Positions 1-26,145 of a DNA stretch of 64,000 bases are shown piece after piece (position 1 is the stretch's first letter; each line of letters begins with the position of its first letter). The position numbers and the translations under genes are program-made. The notes under the pieces are model-generated. The model had not been told where the DNA came from. It saw only the letters and a program-made list of their open reading frames with translations, and searched no databases. The stretch comes from Pempheris klunzingeri (lineage: Eukaryota > Chordata > Actinopteri > Acropomatiformes > Pempheridae): positions 9,781,338-9,845,337 of the forward strand of contig NC_092028.1 in NCBI RefSeq assembly GCF_042242105.1, given 5' to 3'.

Positions 1-1139
1 TCATGTAGTTTTAAGTGTTGTCTCCATTGATCGTAGTGAAATGTGCAATGTTATATATTTTAGGCAATTGAGTCAATATAGTGTGTTTGGATAAAGAGAC
101 AAAAGTGCGCGAAGAACCATAATGAAAGTAGCACTTATAGGAGAGTAGGCTAGAGATGCTCTTTCACTCATTCTTTTCTATTTATGCAGATGTACGGTGT
201 TTTGTGTCATGTTACGTGTGAAGGAAAGTGCCAGTCTTTTCAGTTAGGGATAAAGTGATTTTTTTGTTTACACTTACGTATGATAATATGCAATCCAACA
301 GTGCCCAGTTCAATAAAACTGAGCACCCTTGTCAGTGATACAGTAGTAGACTGCACACAAAGCCAGGGGTAGATATGTTGGCAGCATCGTGGTGGCGAGG
401 TCTGGTTTGCTCTTGTGTAAAAATGGTCTTGATAGTTTTGGGACACCAGGCTCAGACCTGTCTTAGACTGCCACCTTGTGGGGGGCACATAACACCGAGG
501 AAGTCCTGAGGATAGGTGTGCATTTTTCCTGTGGATCCCTCCATTCCACACATTATTATCCTGATGCATTATTCTTCTCAGATCTCTTTCAGATGAGTTT
601 TGCAACCTAAGGCTCAAAAAGTCACCCGACAATAACCCAAACTTCTGTGTTTTCGTGTGTGATGTGACAAAATTGCACTTTATTTTTTGTCAACTATTTT
701 TATTTACTTGCCGTATGTATTTATTTAATTATTTTTGTATTTGTTTTATTTATTAAAAACATTTTTTATTCATTAAAACGTTTTTACATGTGAGCAGTTG
801 CTGAATTTCTGCTTTACTGCTGAAATTAGTTATTTATAAAAATTTTACATTTAGACTGAGAACTCTACTAAATCTGTGTGCAGTTTTGACTTTGTCATTC
901 CATAAGTCTGAAGTTGTAATATTGCTATCACACCCATCTTTGTCCAATTGATTGACTTTTTTTTTTACAACAACTATCTCTTTACTGTTGTTGTCCATTA
1001 CATTGCTACATATTTACTAGCCACTGTTGTGAAAAACCAATGCAAAAAAGCCTATAGTGCAGAAATGTAATAAATGCAGAGAAACCCATCGCTTTGTGTG
1101 ACTTTCTTTTACAGAAAACAATACAGCGGGTATGAAATG

Positions 1140-1305
1140 TTCATTCAGAGGGATAGTCACTCTCATTGGCCCTCTGCTGACCAATCACAGCACAGCTAAC
1201 ACGTAACTAGTATAAACAGGAAGTGAGCGAAAACTCATTACGCTGCTTCTTTCCGAGGATCGAGCGGAGGCTGCTTGATGGCGGTGGAGCCGTGAACATC
1301 ATTCA
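1140..1305 (+). promoter_or_regulatory. atg4d: Probable atg4d promoter and non-coding first exon
   Basis: A CCAAT box in ACCAATCAC lies at about 1180-1188 and an inverted one (ATTGG) near 1165. They are followed by a TATAAA-like stretch and an ETS-type GGAAGTGAG motif around 1211-1230. A candidate non-coding exon ends at 1305, immediately before a good donor (gtgagt at 1306). It would join the acceptor TTAG at 2761-2764. The exon holds a tiny uORF (1278-1295, five codons and a stop). The transcription start is inferred, not visible; bases 1-1139 upstream are AT-rich with no gene I can support. Confidence 0.5.
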
Positions 1306-1989
1306 GTGAGTGTCTACAAACAACGGAAACACAATGAGGACGCCTGAATGAAGGTAAAACATGAATGTCATGTCACCGGTAACTTCATAAGTGCTTGAGT
1401 TCGGCAGCGAGTCGACGGGCTGTGAAGTTGGAGGTTACTGTTGTCGGGATAAGAAATGGAGACTGTGCACAAAACGTTTCCTGACGTTGAGTTATATTTA
1501 ATTCCTATAAAATGTGCAGCTTGTAATTTTGTGGGACGTCACTGTCCGCGTTATGATTTTTTAAATCAGTAAGTTATTGGCTGTTTGTGACGTGCAGCTG
1601 TTTCCATTCAGTCCAGATAATATTCAGTCCACAGTTTGTGGTTTGAGATGAAGGTAAACTGAATCAGGACGTCTTAATATTTATTTTTAATAAAAGGCCA
1701 CAATGTATGAAGAACGTTACATTTCATATGAGTTGCATGACAAGTAATTTATAATGATTAGATAACTGACAAAGTTGTCACTTTGATTTGTTTTTATTAT
1801 ATTTTGTCTTATTTAACAGTACTTAAAAGCATGTTATACTCCAAGTATGATAAAGCCACATCAGTTGACTATTTTTCTACATAAATGATTGTTATTGATT
1901 TTATCGTACAATTTGTCTTTTGAGTTATTTGTTAGTTACGACGCGGTAAAGGAATGAAAACTGTTTCTGCAAGTTACCAGTGACTGCCT

Positions 1990-2408
1990 TAGACTCAGTG
2001 GTACTCATGCAGTTTACTTCAGCACAATTTGATGGTACTTATTATGTACTATTTCCATTTTATTCTGCTTTATACTTCTTTTCCACTACATTTTAGAGCA
2101 CAACAGTGTACTTTTTACTCTACTGCATTCATTTCATACATATGGTTTATTAATTACTTAACAGATAAAGATTTTATATAGAAAAACATACAATAAGTAA
2201 GTGTGTGAGTTTCATTTCCCCTTCAATTGCCTCTGGTTGTTCCATTTGAAGGCACAAAGCGGGGAAACTATCAAATATTTAATTAAAAAAATAATAATTA
2301 AAGAAGAGAATAATAACATCATTGTTGCAGGACTGTTACTTGTGATGGAGAATTTGTACTTGTGGTATCTTTACTTAATTAAAACATCTGAGCACTTTTT
2401 CCAACCAT
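1990..2408 (+). repeat. Dispersed percomorph repeat in atg4d intron 1
   Basis: The stretch around 2035-2160 (ctactttatacttct-like phrases, 'ccactacattttagag', 'gtactttttactctact') and the stretch 2330-2408 ('gcaggactgttacttgt', 'catctgagcactttttcca') read as the two halves of a very common perch-like fish repeat built on 'acttttacttaagtaa' phrases, interrupted by about 150 bp of unrelated DNA. The recognition is from memory of the family, not from a search. Two further relatives lie at about 28160-28420 (opposite strand) and 28795-28990. Confidence 0.55.
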
Positions 2409-2770
2409 GAAACACTACTGTTGTAAACATACCATGTAGCTGCACATATTGCTTGTTGCAGTCGTCTTGTACCTAATGTGTGTTAGAGGTAAAAAGCCAA
2501 TTGCAGGCTAGCACCTCTGCTGCTGCAGTTAAATTGACATATCTGAAATTCCTTCAGTCACATGGTGCAGACACATGGTTTCCGTCTTTACTTAGTGTCA
2601 TGGAGAATTATTTATTTTGCTATGGCTAACATTAACCTGTTAGCCCCAAAAGGAGAACTACTTTGTTTTAAGACGAGATAATGTCATTTAGCTCACATGT
2701 CTGCATCAGGGCCTTGTGTCACATGTGTATAATGTTGTTTAATGTTCCCTCTACGTCTGCTTAGGCTGTA

Positions 2771-2851
2771 ATGGAGATAAAGAGCAATTCTTCACGCTCA
2801 GCCTCAGTCATCTCCAGCTGTTATGGATCCCCGCACCCCGTCAGCTCGTAG
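2771..2851 (+). promoter_or_regulatory. atg4d: Upstream ORF overlapping the atg4d start codon
   Basis: An ATG at 2771, six bases into the exon that begins at 2765, opens a 26-codon frame ending with TAG at 2849-2851. It overlaps the main ATG (2823) in another frame. Together with the five-codon uORF in exon 1 (1278-1295), this could lower initiation at the main start. Function is inferred from position only. Confidence 0.45.
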
Positions 2852-5800
2852 CGAGGGCCTGTCCCCCGCCGATGACCCAATGGACGACTGGTTCTTTCTC
2901 CCCTCCGAGTCTGCTGGGCCTCGCATCCTGGAAGCGAGCAGGGAAGACCAGGAGGCAGAGGACAGAGGCAAACTCAAATCCAAGTTGGTCTCGGCGTGGA
3001 ACAGCGTCAAATATGGTCGGTTTTACCAACATCTGACGTAGCAGATGTTTTATGCTGTCACTGTGCAATAAAAGAGCAGATCTTGTTGCTCTCTTTTTTT
3101 TTTTTTGTGAGATGAAAGTGTTTCTCTTTAATGTTTCAGGTTGGTCCTTAAAGCAGAAATCCAAATTCAGCAAGAGCTCTCCTGTGATCATGCTTGGGAA
3201 ATCCTATGAGCTCAGGGATCAAGGTGAGGCCTTGAGCAGCGGACGCTCATACCATCTGGAATTGTTCCTTTCGTGTGATTCTAAAAGCAAAAGGAGGTGT
3301 TAATTAACGCTCTGTAACTGTGTCAGGGGAAAGAGAGCATTTCCGTCGCACCTTCACATCTCTCCTGTGGATGACGTACAGACGGGGCTTCCCTACTCTG
3401 GCAGGCTGCTCTCTGACCACCGACAGCGGCTGGGGTTGCGTCCTACGCACGGGGCAGATGCTGCTGGCACAAGGCCTGCTCCTACACCTCATGCCGCCAG
3501 GTGACAACACACACAGACACACTGCAGAGTTAGATGCCTATGTAGTCCAATAGCTGCAAAGGGCAACAGACTTATCATGGGAACAGTGTAATCTCAAGGG
3601 AACTCTAGCACATCACATGTAACAAATGTATTATATCCTTGCCTGCACTGTGCTGTACTCTCAGGGGCAGCCAAGCTGGGCTAGTAAACATTTAGTTTGT
3701 CTGGTGTCACTTTTGTCGCATCATGATTAGATTTAGCTACTTCCTTACGCATGTGGTATAACAAACTTAACTACTAAGATGTTGGAGGATCGTAAGAGAA
3801 TTTTCAGTCACAAGAAACTGTTTTGAAAAAGTTTTGCAAATGACGGCTTCATATCAGAGAACAAAGACTTTAATTTACACCCATCGTACAGTTTTTAAAC
3901 CACTTATTGTGGTGCAATCACATCAAAAGATAACAAGCTAAATATGATATGACAGTGAAGTTAGTTTGCTGAGCTTGTGTCACTTAGAATCTACTCACAG
4001 CGGAAATTATTAATAAAATCCTACATTTACTCATCATGAAAATCAATGCACTGTGTATAAATCTGTAAAGAAGCTTCAGTACTTAAATTACAGTGATACA
4101 CCACCAAAATATCAGTTACGGTACATTTTGTTCCTTTCGTCCCTGCATGGCAAGAGTGATAACAGCAAAGGGAGAACAAAGCGGTCTGTCCAGGTCAAAT
4201 GATAAACAAAGTCGATATCCAGTGTCTTATTTCAGTTACATTGTACAATACTTACATTACGTTATCTCGACATTATTTTGAGGTTGGACTTGGTCCGTGA
4301 GCCACCACGCCGTCAAAGATGACATGGACCTGCCGGTGGCTCACCACACGGACACAGCAGAGCAGAGACTGGATTTTAAGGAGGGCCCCGGAAAGAGGGG
4401 CCGAAAGCTGAGCTTGGATTCCCGCCTGGACAGACCCCCGGAGGCTACTCACAGACAGGTGGTGTCATGGTTTGCAGACCATCCTGCCGTCCCTTTTGGG
4501 ATCCACCAGCTCGTGGAGTTGGGAAAAAGCTCCGGGAAGAAGGCTGGGGACTGGTATGGACCCTCCATCGCAGCACATATCCTGCGGTGAGACCTGAAGT
4601 CAGGACGTACCGGTCCAGTCATCCTCAACGATATTTATCAAGACGTAACGTCCTACTGTAAATGTAACTTTGTTTCAGGAAAGCTGTGGCAGCGTCCGTG
4701 GACCTTCCCAATCTAGCCGTGTATGTTGCACAAGATTGCACCAGTGAGTGATTTCTTTCAGTGTATTTCTTTCTCTCCTCTAAAGGGCAACGTTCATGCA
4801 GCTGTGCTCAGAAACAGGCAGTCCCCCCACAGCTGTGCAAACAGAGACATGGATCAGCACAGTTATTTAGAAGCATTTAAATCACCTGTCGGCATTTTTC
4901 TTTATTTTATTTAGAGAGTTGGAAGGTTTGTGGTGCTCATACAGCCTCATTGTAGTAGTTACATGCTCGCCCTCACTAGTCATAGTCATAGAAAAGCCAA
5001 ATATACAGGAAATGCAAAATTATTCTAGAAAAAAAGAGGAATTATTGAACCGCGTCAACATGTGTGTCTCTCTTCTCTGTGCTCTCAGTCTACTTGGAGG
5101 ATGTGAGGAGTTTGTGCGAGCGGCCTCCTGCTCAGTCCTGGAAATCCATCATCATCCTGGTTCCTGTGCGACTTGGGGGACAAGATCTCAATCCCTCCTA
5201 CATCACTTGTGTCAAAGTGCTCAAACTGTATTCTACGCTTTCACTCTTGTGTTCATTTTGTATAAACTGAGCAGTTTACGAGGAAACACTAAACACTCTG
5301 GGGAGATTTCAGCAAAAGTATTGCATTTAGCTTGTAATTTATTAATCTATAGGTTTCATTCTCCCTGCATCCTGTCTGGTCGCACAGTTCAGTAATACAT
5401 TTCTCTGTCTTTGTTTGCTCTGAAGCAAACAAAGAATGCATGTCTTGCAAATACAAAGACCAACAACCCATCCCTCATTCTTCTCCACAGAAACTTTTGA
5501 CATTACAATGCTGCATTGGGATCATCGGGGGCAAACCAAAGCACTCTTTGTTCTTCGTCGGCTTCCAGGGTATGTGCAGTACAGTGTTCATCATCATTAT
5601 TGTGCTCGGCTGTTTGACAGCCCGTCCCGTCACTTTATTTTTCGTCCTCAAAAGATGACCACCTGCTGTACTTGGACCCTCACTACTGCCAGCCCACAGT
5701 GGACGTAGCAAAGAAGAACTTTCCCTTGGAGGTATGAGGAAGTGTTTTATTTTCACTTCACTTTCACTCTGTTCTATTTCCTCCTGAGACAACTGTGCTC

Positions 5801-6620
5801 AGTCATGTAAATCAATGGTTCCTGACCTAGTACCAAGTTCATTTGACTGTGAGATTAACTGGATGTTATTTAATATTATTGATATTTTTTTAATTCAATT
5901 GTAACTTTTTATTTATCTGTTTTTTTTTTTTCAAATTAGTTGAGTTACTCCACAATGTTTCCATGCACTGCCAATGACTCCAAAATAACTGGTTGGGAAT
6001 CTGCCCAACCTGAGTCACTAACTCAATTAAATCCACATTAAACCTTCTTGGAATACTTCATCTGAATCTAATGAGACATTTTCTGAATGCTGTTCTTTTC
6101 TTTTACTTCCTCTTCTCGCCGCTTGCAGTCGTTTCACTGTAAATATCCCAGGAAAATGGCATTCTCCCGCATGGACCCGAGCTGCACCATAGGATTCTAT
6201 GCTAAAACTCAAAGGGACTTTGAATCACTGTGCACGGCTGTTAATGAGGTACGTGACTGCGTTACTTGGGCTTGTATTCATTCTCGCTGTGTAGCTTCTT
6301 CTACATAAGATTTGTGTGTGTCCCACCAGCTGTGATTTTATTTAGTTGTGAATGGAAGTTGTGAGAAAATCACATAAGATTAATTTGTGGAATTGAATCT
6401 GGATTGTTCCTTAACTGGTTAATTGAGTTATTGTCTTTTCCTCCCATAGTCTCTCTCTACATCTGCAGAGACGTACCCCATGTTTATATTTGCAGAAGGA
6501 AAAAGTCAGGAGGAGGAGGAAAGCAACGCACCCACAAACAATATCACCTACATCCAGAGGAAGACTGAACGGAAAAGAGTCGACACCAGCAACAGCATGG
6601 ACGAGTTTGTTCTATTATGA
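2823..6620 (+). CDS. atg4d: Autophagy-related cysteine endopeptidase ATG4D
   Basis: Cysteine protease that processes and delipidates ATG8/GABARAP-family proteins in autophagy. Ten coding exons: 2823-3015, 3140-3223, 3327-3500, 4283-4586, 4679-4743, 5089-5216, 5491-5569, 5655-5731, 6129-6248, 6450-6620; 1395 nt, 464 aa (human about 474). The catalytic cysteine is in [12 protein letters not shown] (about Cys130) and the Asp/His pair in [11 protein letters not shown] (about Asp350, His352). Other family signatures are [35 protein letters not shown] and [12 protein letters not shown]. The C-terminus DEFVLL fits the FxxL LC3-interacting motif position of ATG4s. Exon 6 ends at a weak donor (AAA/gtgctc), but only this phase continues the family sequence into exon 7. 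The caspase site (DEVD) of human ATG4D is absent. ATG4D rather than ATG4C is supported by the WTW segment after exon 3, by the C-terminus, and by kri1/s1pr5/smarca4 nearby. Confidence 0.95.
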
Positions 6621-9600
6621 ACAGAAGGAGATCAGATCTGCCCTGGGGGGCGTACAGTGATCAGTGATCACACAAGAATGTGGCAGATACACGTGTGGCA
6701 ACTACTGAGCATTGGAACAATGTCTCCAACATCCCTTAGCAATAGCCTCTAGGGACTTCTGGTATACCTGGACCCTATTTTTACATATGTTGAGCTTGAA
6801 ATAACTACGAAAGTAGGCTGCAATGTCTACAACGTAATCCTTTGGGGAAACTGCACCTGATAAAAATATGTCCACTAAAAGAGCTTGTTTTTGTCAGTGA
6901 CAGGCTCAGATAAGTGTCTGACAACGGATCTCTACAGAGATAAACCAGTTTATTAAAACATAAGATCCTTTTTGTTTAACCAGACGTTCTGTTGCTCTCT
7001 TCAAAGTCACCAGACTCCACTGACAAAAATCTGAATTTTACCTTGCAGAACACGAGTTGTTAGCTGCTCGATTGTTTGTGCTGTTGTGTGACTTTTGGTG
7101 TTTTAAAGGGTTAGCTCCGATCCACACTAACATTTTGTAACACTTAAGTCAAGCGCATGCCATGTTCCCGGCTGAGGCTTGTCTGTCAGTACCTACCAAT
7201 CATTTCGAACCCAAAACATGTAAAAATAGGGCACAGATTTAGAAAAGACCTAAGTTACCCTATAAGGTTTAGTAAAATGAAGTGGCCAGGCATCATAAAT
7301 GACACTACTATATTTTTATTGCTGTTTTGTGCTCATTTGTATTTCTATTTATTGTTTTAAGAGGAAAATGTTTAAACTAATATCATTTGATTGAAGGTCT
7401 TTAAAGAATGAAGGTTTTCTATTATGTCATCTCAGCCTATTTGTGTTCATCTATAAAATCCATGAGGTCATGGTGCTTTAACGTAATCTATTCAAAAGAA
7501 TAAGAATCTACTACTAATAATACCCTTCTCCCAGGGACAAACTTAAGGCATGTGCTACTGTAAGATACAGTCTCTCACTGTTTCATGTCATGTGACAGGA
7601 TGTTCTGCCTTTTGAATGGATTAGAAAATTGGATTCCTGTGAACGTGTGACTCGCATGAAAAAACACTGCAAGAATGAGAAGTCAGATGTTGTTAGGAAG
7701 AGGACACAATCAGGGACGCAATATCCTCATCAGCTTGATCATTTTGCTACCTTTTAATGAATAAATAGCAAATGAATGAGAAAGGAACTCTGTTCATTCT
7801 CTGTTAAGTATATGCAATTCTGTAACAGTCTAAGCACTGCACCCTGCTCTCCCAAAAATATAGACTGTGTTCTCTTGAGCAAAACTTGAAAATACATAAC
7901 CCTCAGCCATCCCTCATGCAGTCTCTTACATGCATTCCTCTGTAAGCGCAGCCCTCATGTCTCCAGGACACAGCTGGAAATACTGATGGCCACAGTAGTG
8001 AAGTTCAGGCAGCACTACATGCAAAAAGAAACCATGTTTCCATGTGTCCATGCTTGGTTGCCCTGTACCTAATAATCCAAGATGGTGACTGAATCAGTCA
8101 CCCTATTCCTGGCCCCCTCAGCAGAGCCACCTCTCAAACCTCTACTGTTCTCCCTTCTCCCAGGAGAACCAGGGGGGAAATAATTAGAAGGCAGCGTGTC
8201 CAGACTGCTCCAGGCCTGGATCCTGGCTTTGGTTATGTCGTTTAGTGAAGCGGCATCCTGAGTGCAGTGAGATGCTGAGGTGGACGCAGGCTAGTTCCTA
8301 ATGCTCCAGCTCCAACGGGGCCCCTGGAGGATCAGGGGTTCATTAAATAATTTGTGATCATAACCAGCAGGGAGGTCTTTCCCAGCAGACTCAGGTCAGC
8401 CGGCCAGGACTAGCTCCACTGCTGCCTGTTGAGATCCAAGTCAAAGCTCATGGGGTTCTTTCCCAGGCCAATACCAGGCTGATAATGGTCCCAGAGTGAC
8501 ATTTGTGAGTGCAGGAAAACCAACAATACTGGTTTGTGCTCTGCAAGAGTCAGAGTAGGAACAGCAGAGGCGCAGTAACGCAAAACAGACTCCGTGGAGG
8601 AGAAAATGAAGTGGGCTCTGTCCCTCTTTCCCCATGTGAAGCAGCAGATTTTAGACTGTGCTGCGTCTTCTCTTGTGCATTATGAGGAGAACAACAGGAG
8701 TCTGTTTGCTTGTCCTCAGTACGTTATGAAGATCGGCATCTTTTTGAGCCTGAGCACCAGAGGGCCAAGTGTCACTACTTCTTTGATGGTTGGGACCGGC
8801 CTCCCTCTCCAACCTTTGCGCCAGTTACGAGGACTAAAATCTAAGGGTTCAACAAAGTGATTGAATATTTCGTAATAGTGATTGAGTTATTTAGATGTAT
8901 TGTTATAGATGTCATGAAAAGAAGGCTCAAGAATATTGGCAGACTGAAACATGCAGTCCACTCCTTTCATCCAACTAACAAGTGCTCACAAGTATAAATG
9001 GAAAGGTAAGGTCAGGGCCATCTGTCTGCAGTCCAACCTGACTAGACTTTGTCTTTTGGTGGCATAGTGTGAAGAGCTCCTCGGCGTGGGAATCTGCAGA
9101 TTAAAGACACTGACACGGCCCTGACCTCGCCTTCCTTAAACTGAGCAGTCACATGTGAAAGGGCCTCCAACGTGCCGCAGTAATTACAGCTGTTATGTGA
9201 TCATTCACCTAAATATGGGATGCATTATATTCCTAATGGTTCTTGAATTGAATCTGAAGTGGAAGATTTTGTGTGTGTGTGTGTGCTATGCACAATCTAC
9301 ATGTGCACATTGTCCATAACTGTGGAATACATAATAAAATCATTAAAAATTACATTCACTGAGGAATAAATAGCACGGTCTACTTTTTGTGGGTAGATTT
9401 AAATAAAATGTGTTGTACCCCTCTTTCTGTCTGTCGAAAGCAATATAAATGGGCATCTTTTTCTGGTTCCAGCATTAAATATGTCAAGATTTACCTTTTT
9501 CTTTTGTCTTATAAGACAGCGAATTGAATATGTCTGGGGTTTTGAGCATCTTTGGGAAAAAATTAGAAATGTTCAATAAAAAAAAGCCCTCTAATACTGA

Positions 9601-9780
9601 ATAATGGTTTCTTTTCAAGCACACCAACAGACTGGTATGGCAGTTATGAGACACAAGAGCGAACATTTCATGCTCTTTTCTGTCTGCTGCTCCGTTAAAG
9701 CTTCATTTAGTTTGATTTCTCGCTCGATTTGCGAGTTTCCAGCTATTTTTTACACTGAAATAAACGCGTTTAATGCATTC
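6621..9780. other. atg4d 3' UTR and atg4d-smarca4 intergenic DNA
   Basis: The atg4d 3' UTR probably runs to one of two poly(A) signals: ATTAAA near 6951 or AATAAA at 7760-7765. The rest to about 9780 has no gene I can support. A short GT run lies at 9273-9285. The more GC-balanced, non-repetitive stretches around 7900-8500 and 9170-9240 could be conserved regulatory DNA, but nothing in the sequence proves it. The short open frames at 8441-8860 and 9484-9846 lack family resemblance and splice context. Confidence 0.5.
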
Positions 9781-10024
9781 GGTCTCGCTGTGTTTCACTC
9801 TCCCATCCCCCACACCGGCTCCCGGCTCTTTCATCCCCCACCGTAACGCAGCCTCTACTGGGCATGCCGGAGGTGAGCGAGGCGGCGGATGGGGGCGCTA
9901 CAGAGCCGCACAGGCCGGTCCCTGCCATACAATCTACCGAGAGAGGGGGGTGAAGGAAAAAAACCAACTGGGTAGGTCGGTCTTTGTTTCTGGCTAGGAG
10001 GAAAAATCAAGCGACGTTGCAACC
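9780..10024 (+). promoter_or_regulatory. smarca4: Probable smarca4 promoter and first non-coding exon
   Basis: Composition switches from AT-rich to CpG-rich here (GAGCGAGGCGGCGGATGG and similar). A donor-like CAACCG/gtgagg at 10024/10025 gives a possible end for the non-coding first exon, which would splice to the acceptor CACAG at 11639-11643. A second donor-like site (CGGAG/gtgagc) lies near 9871. The start site is not defined by the sequence. Confidence 0.45.
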
Positions 10025-11643
10025 GGTGAGGATTCAATCGTCGCCTTTCACCACTCGTGTAAGTTCACTATTATTTTGTTATCAGCCGAGGAGAGTTGGA
10101 TGCGCGTTTTTGGCCGCTGTTGGAGGATGTTGGTGCTTTTAAAGGGCGCTTTTCGTTGAGGAAAAAGACGAGACCGACATTACAGCACCGCTGCTGTGGC
10201 GCGACAGTGTGCAATGAATGAAAATTGTTTTTGGAAATGTGCTTAGAGCGGAGCACCGAGCCAAGGGTACGGGAGGCGCGTTGGATCAATCAGCCCCGGC
10301 GATGAGGGATGCTCTAACCTTTCTCATGTCGCCGCTTCGGGACGGGGATCTCGCAAAATAACACATTTTTCTGCGTAATTAGCCTGGGAGAGCATGGCCG
10401 GCTAGGCTAACACAACTAGCTCGCTAGCATGCTAGGCACCGTCAAGCTTGTGTTGTTCATCAATACGGGCTTTTACTTAGCTTACAGGGTGGTTCTTTGT
10501 AGCTTTACTGCCGGTTTGGTGTCATTTTGCGGTTGAACCGAGTGTTCAGAGAGTAACAGGAAAGCCGTGTTGCATTTAGTGAAACAGGAGGTTAAAAGCA
10601 CGGACATAACGTAACGTTAACTATTAAATCCGGCTAGGCCTTGCTAACGTTAGCAAAGCCACAAATGCTAACAACAGCTAACCTAACAGTTATTTTCTTG
10701 TAAATATAAACATTAGAACAACAAGACGGACACAGAGTTTCACTTTTACTGTTTTCTTAGTGACTTTTAATTGACGTCTGTGCGTGTTTCAGCAGGGGCT
10801 GTGTGTGGTTGAACAGAGCCTCGTCTTCATGTTTTTTATACCATAGTTTTGACCCATAAAGTGACAGTTTTGATGACCTCTCGGTGACCCTCCGTGTGTG
10901 TGAAGCTCACATATTACAAACACACACTTGCACCTTTGCTGGTGCTTCCTTAACTTTGTGCGCACAAGTCAGATGTGTGCCATCAGTGTTGTGAATTATC
11001 TTCTCCCATTCAACAGCCAACCATCTGTCACACACTCAGCTAACTACGGTTCAGGACTGGATGTGTTTAAGGGCACAGTTCACCTTAGAACAACATCAGA
11101 ACTTCATGCTTGTGATTAGTTGTGGTTTAGAGTTTTTTTTTTTTTGTTTTAGTTCACACAACAACAGAGAGGCTTTGTGTGTGTGTGTGTGTGTGTGCGT
11201 GTGTGTGGGGGGGTTTTGTTTTTGCTTTGCAAAGCATCGAAAAAAAAAAAAAAACACAGCAGCAGCATCACTTTCCTAAAATGATAACATGCCCAGTGAT
11301 CCACAGAGGTTACTGAGGGTTACTTGCTGCTGAATACACTTTTGATGAATGATTGTGACTGATAGTGTAACTAGTGTAGTTTGAATGAGACACAATGGTT
11401 GAGTGTTAATATGAAACATTACTGCTTATTGAGCTCATTCTATTGTTTGGACCTCTGGTTGGTATCTCCACCTTGTCTAATGAATTTGTGCTGCATTTGT
11501 ACACTTGCATATGATTACATGTGATTATGTCGCATGGCCCACTGTATAATTCCAGCTTGAATTACCTCTACAGTGAGTAAGAATTTATTTTTCAGCAAAT
11601 GTATAAATGCAGTCTGATTTATTGCTGCCATCTCTCTTCACAG
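10025..11643 (+). other. smarca4: smarca4 intron 1
   Basis: CpG-rich at its 5' side, then ordinary AT-rich intron DNA. It carries a (GT)n run at about 11177-11207 followed by a G run, and an A run near 11240. The following exon starts at 11644 with 42 bases of 5' UTR before the ATG. No gene or RNA gene is visible inside. Confidence 0.5.
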
Positions 11644-11685
11644 GGGTACTTGCGGCTGCCACACATTCCCACTTTCCCCTGAGAG

Positions 11686-24811
<13,126 letters not shown>

Positions 24812-25460
24812 AGTGAACCGCTCCTGATTGGACCGACGGCCCACTGAGCCCCTTGACTGGACTTTATATATTTTACTTAGATACAGCAGGGAGACTGTCG
24901 GTGGAAAAGGCCTAGTTTTACCTAGATGAGCTGATTTTTAGTGAGACAATTGTATTCTCATTAAAGTATACCATTAAATAAAAACCAGTTTAAAAAAAAA
25001 AAATAAAATATGATATGAACCATCCACTTCCATATTTAAACCATTTTCCCAGTATGAATAGTGTGTCTCTTTGCCTTTTTTTGTTTTCTCCTGTAAGTGG
25101 AAAATCGACAGAGCCTGAATTATTATAGATTGATCGTGGGCCATAAAGACAGCTAACTGTTTTTTTAAGTGGTATTAATTTTCTTGTCTTTTACTTTGAG
25201 ACGAAGCGTACATGTGAACCAGGAGTCACTGCGTTCCCTGAAGTCCCTTTTTGAATGCATGTCGTGCGTGTCTGTGGAAATGCACCTGGATGTGTCTTCG
25301 CTATTATCTCCGTGTTTAATTTAAGACTACAAGCGGGATCGCGGTACATCCCACCCTGCAGCCCCTCCCTCTCAGGTTGTGTATGTGAGGAGGGAGGGAG
25401 GGATAGCACCATTCTCTCGTGTCGGTGTCACTGGATTCCAAAAAGTACAATAAAGGCATC
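24812..25460 (+). other. smarca4: smarca4 3' UTR with two poly(A) signals
   Basis: Overlapping ATTAAA/AATAAA signals at 24973-24982 are followed by an A run. A second AATAAA is at 25449-25454. Short and long 3' ends are therefore both possible. No other feature is visible in this segment. Confidence 0.6.
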
Positions 25461-25893
25461 TCATAATTAACCTGTTGTCTTCACTGTTTTTTTTTTTCTC
25501 TTCCATGGTTATGAACTGCACTCATCACATCTGTACACTAGATGGCTCACTGAGAACACATAGCTGCAGACTTGTTTACATCCTCAACCATCCTTTTCTC
25601 TCCAGTCAGTGTGGTGGTTCAGGTACAGCAGAGTTTTCATCAGAGGAAGTCATTTTTCACTTTTATTCCTGCTCTCTGTTGTAATTCATTTGGTTTAGGC
25701 CATAAACTGAAGGGTTTTTTTTTTTTGAGTTGTTTTTTTTAGATGCTCCCCAACACCAGCAGTCAGGATCCAAATGTGTTCGTTTTGATTTATTCTAATT
25801 TGGCTTCCAGTTAGCTACAGTTTCATCTTCACACAGGGTTCATGCAAAGTCCTTAAAAGAAGATGCCTGGCAGAAATGTAGTTTGTGGTTTGG

Positions 25894-26145
25894 CCCCTCT
25901 CTGTGTGGAGTTTGCATGCCCCCCCCCCAAATGCTTGGTGAGTTTTCTCCAGGTACTCCAGCTTCCTCCCACAGTCCAAAGACATGCACATTAATTTGAC
26001 TGTGACTCTAAATTGCCCGTGGATGTGAGTGGTTGTCTGTCTCTATGTGTCAGCCCTGTGACTGACTGGCAACCAGTCCAGGGTGAACCCCGCCTCTCGC
26101 CCAATGTCAGCTGGGATTGAATTTGAATTTGAATTTGAATATGCT
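25894..26145 (+). repeat. 3' tail of an L2/CR1-type LINE or related SINE
   Basis: Phrases such as gtgtggagtttgcatg, tcctcccacagtccaaag, gactctaaattgccc, ggttgtctgtctctatg and cagggtgaaccccgcctctc, in this order, are the well-known conserved 3' end shared by fish L2-like LINEs and some SINEs. It ends in an imperfect (GAATTT)n array (26117-26140), typical of a retroposon tail. It is 5'-truncated with no ORF. The match is from memory. Confidence 0.75.

Noticed and set aside
240-632. 130-codon minus-strand frame near the left edge
   Set aside because: No domain, no splice context and no initiation context; could be chance or an unrecognised repeat, so not called a gene.
8040-8860. Possible exon or gene between atg4d and smarca4
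   Set aside because: GC-balanced and non-repetitive, but frames are short, unspliced and unlike any family I know; at most candidate regulatory DNA.
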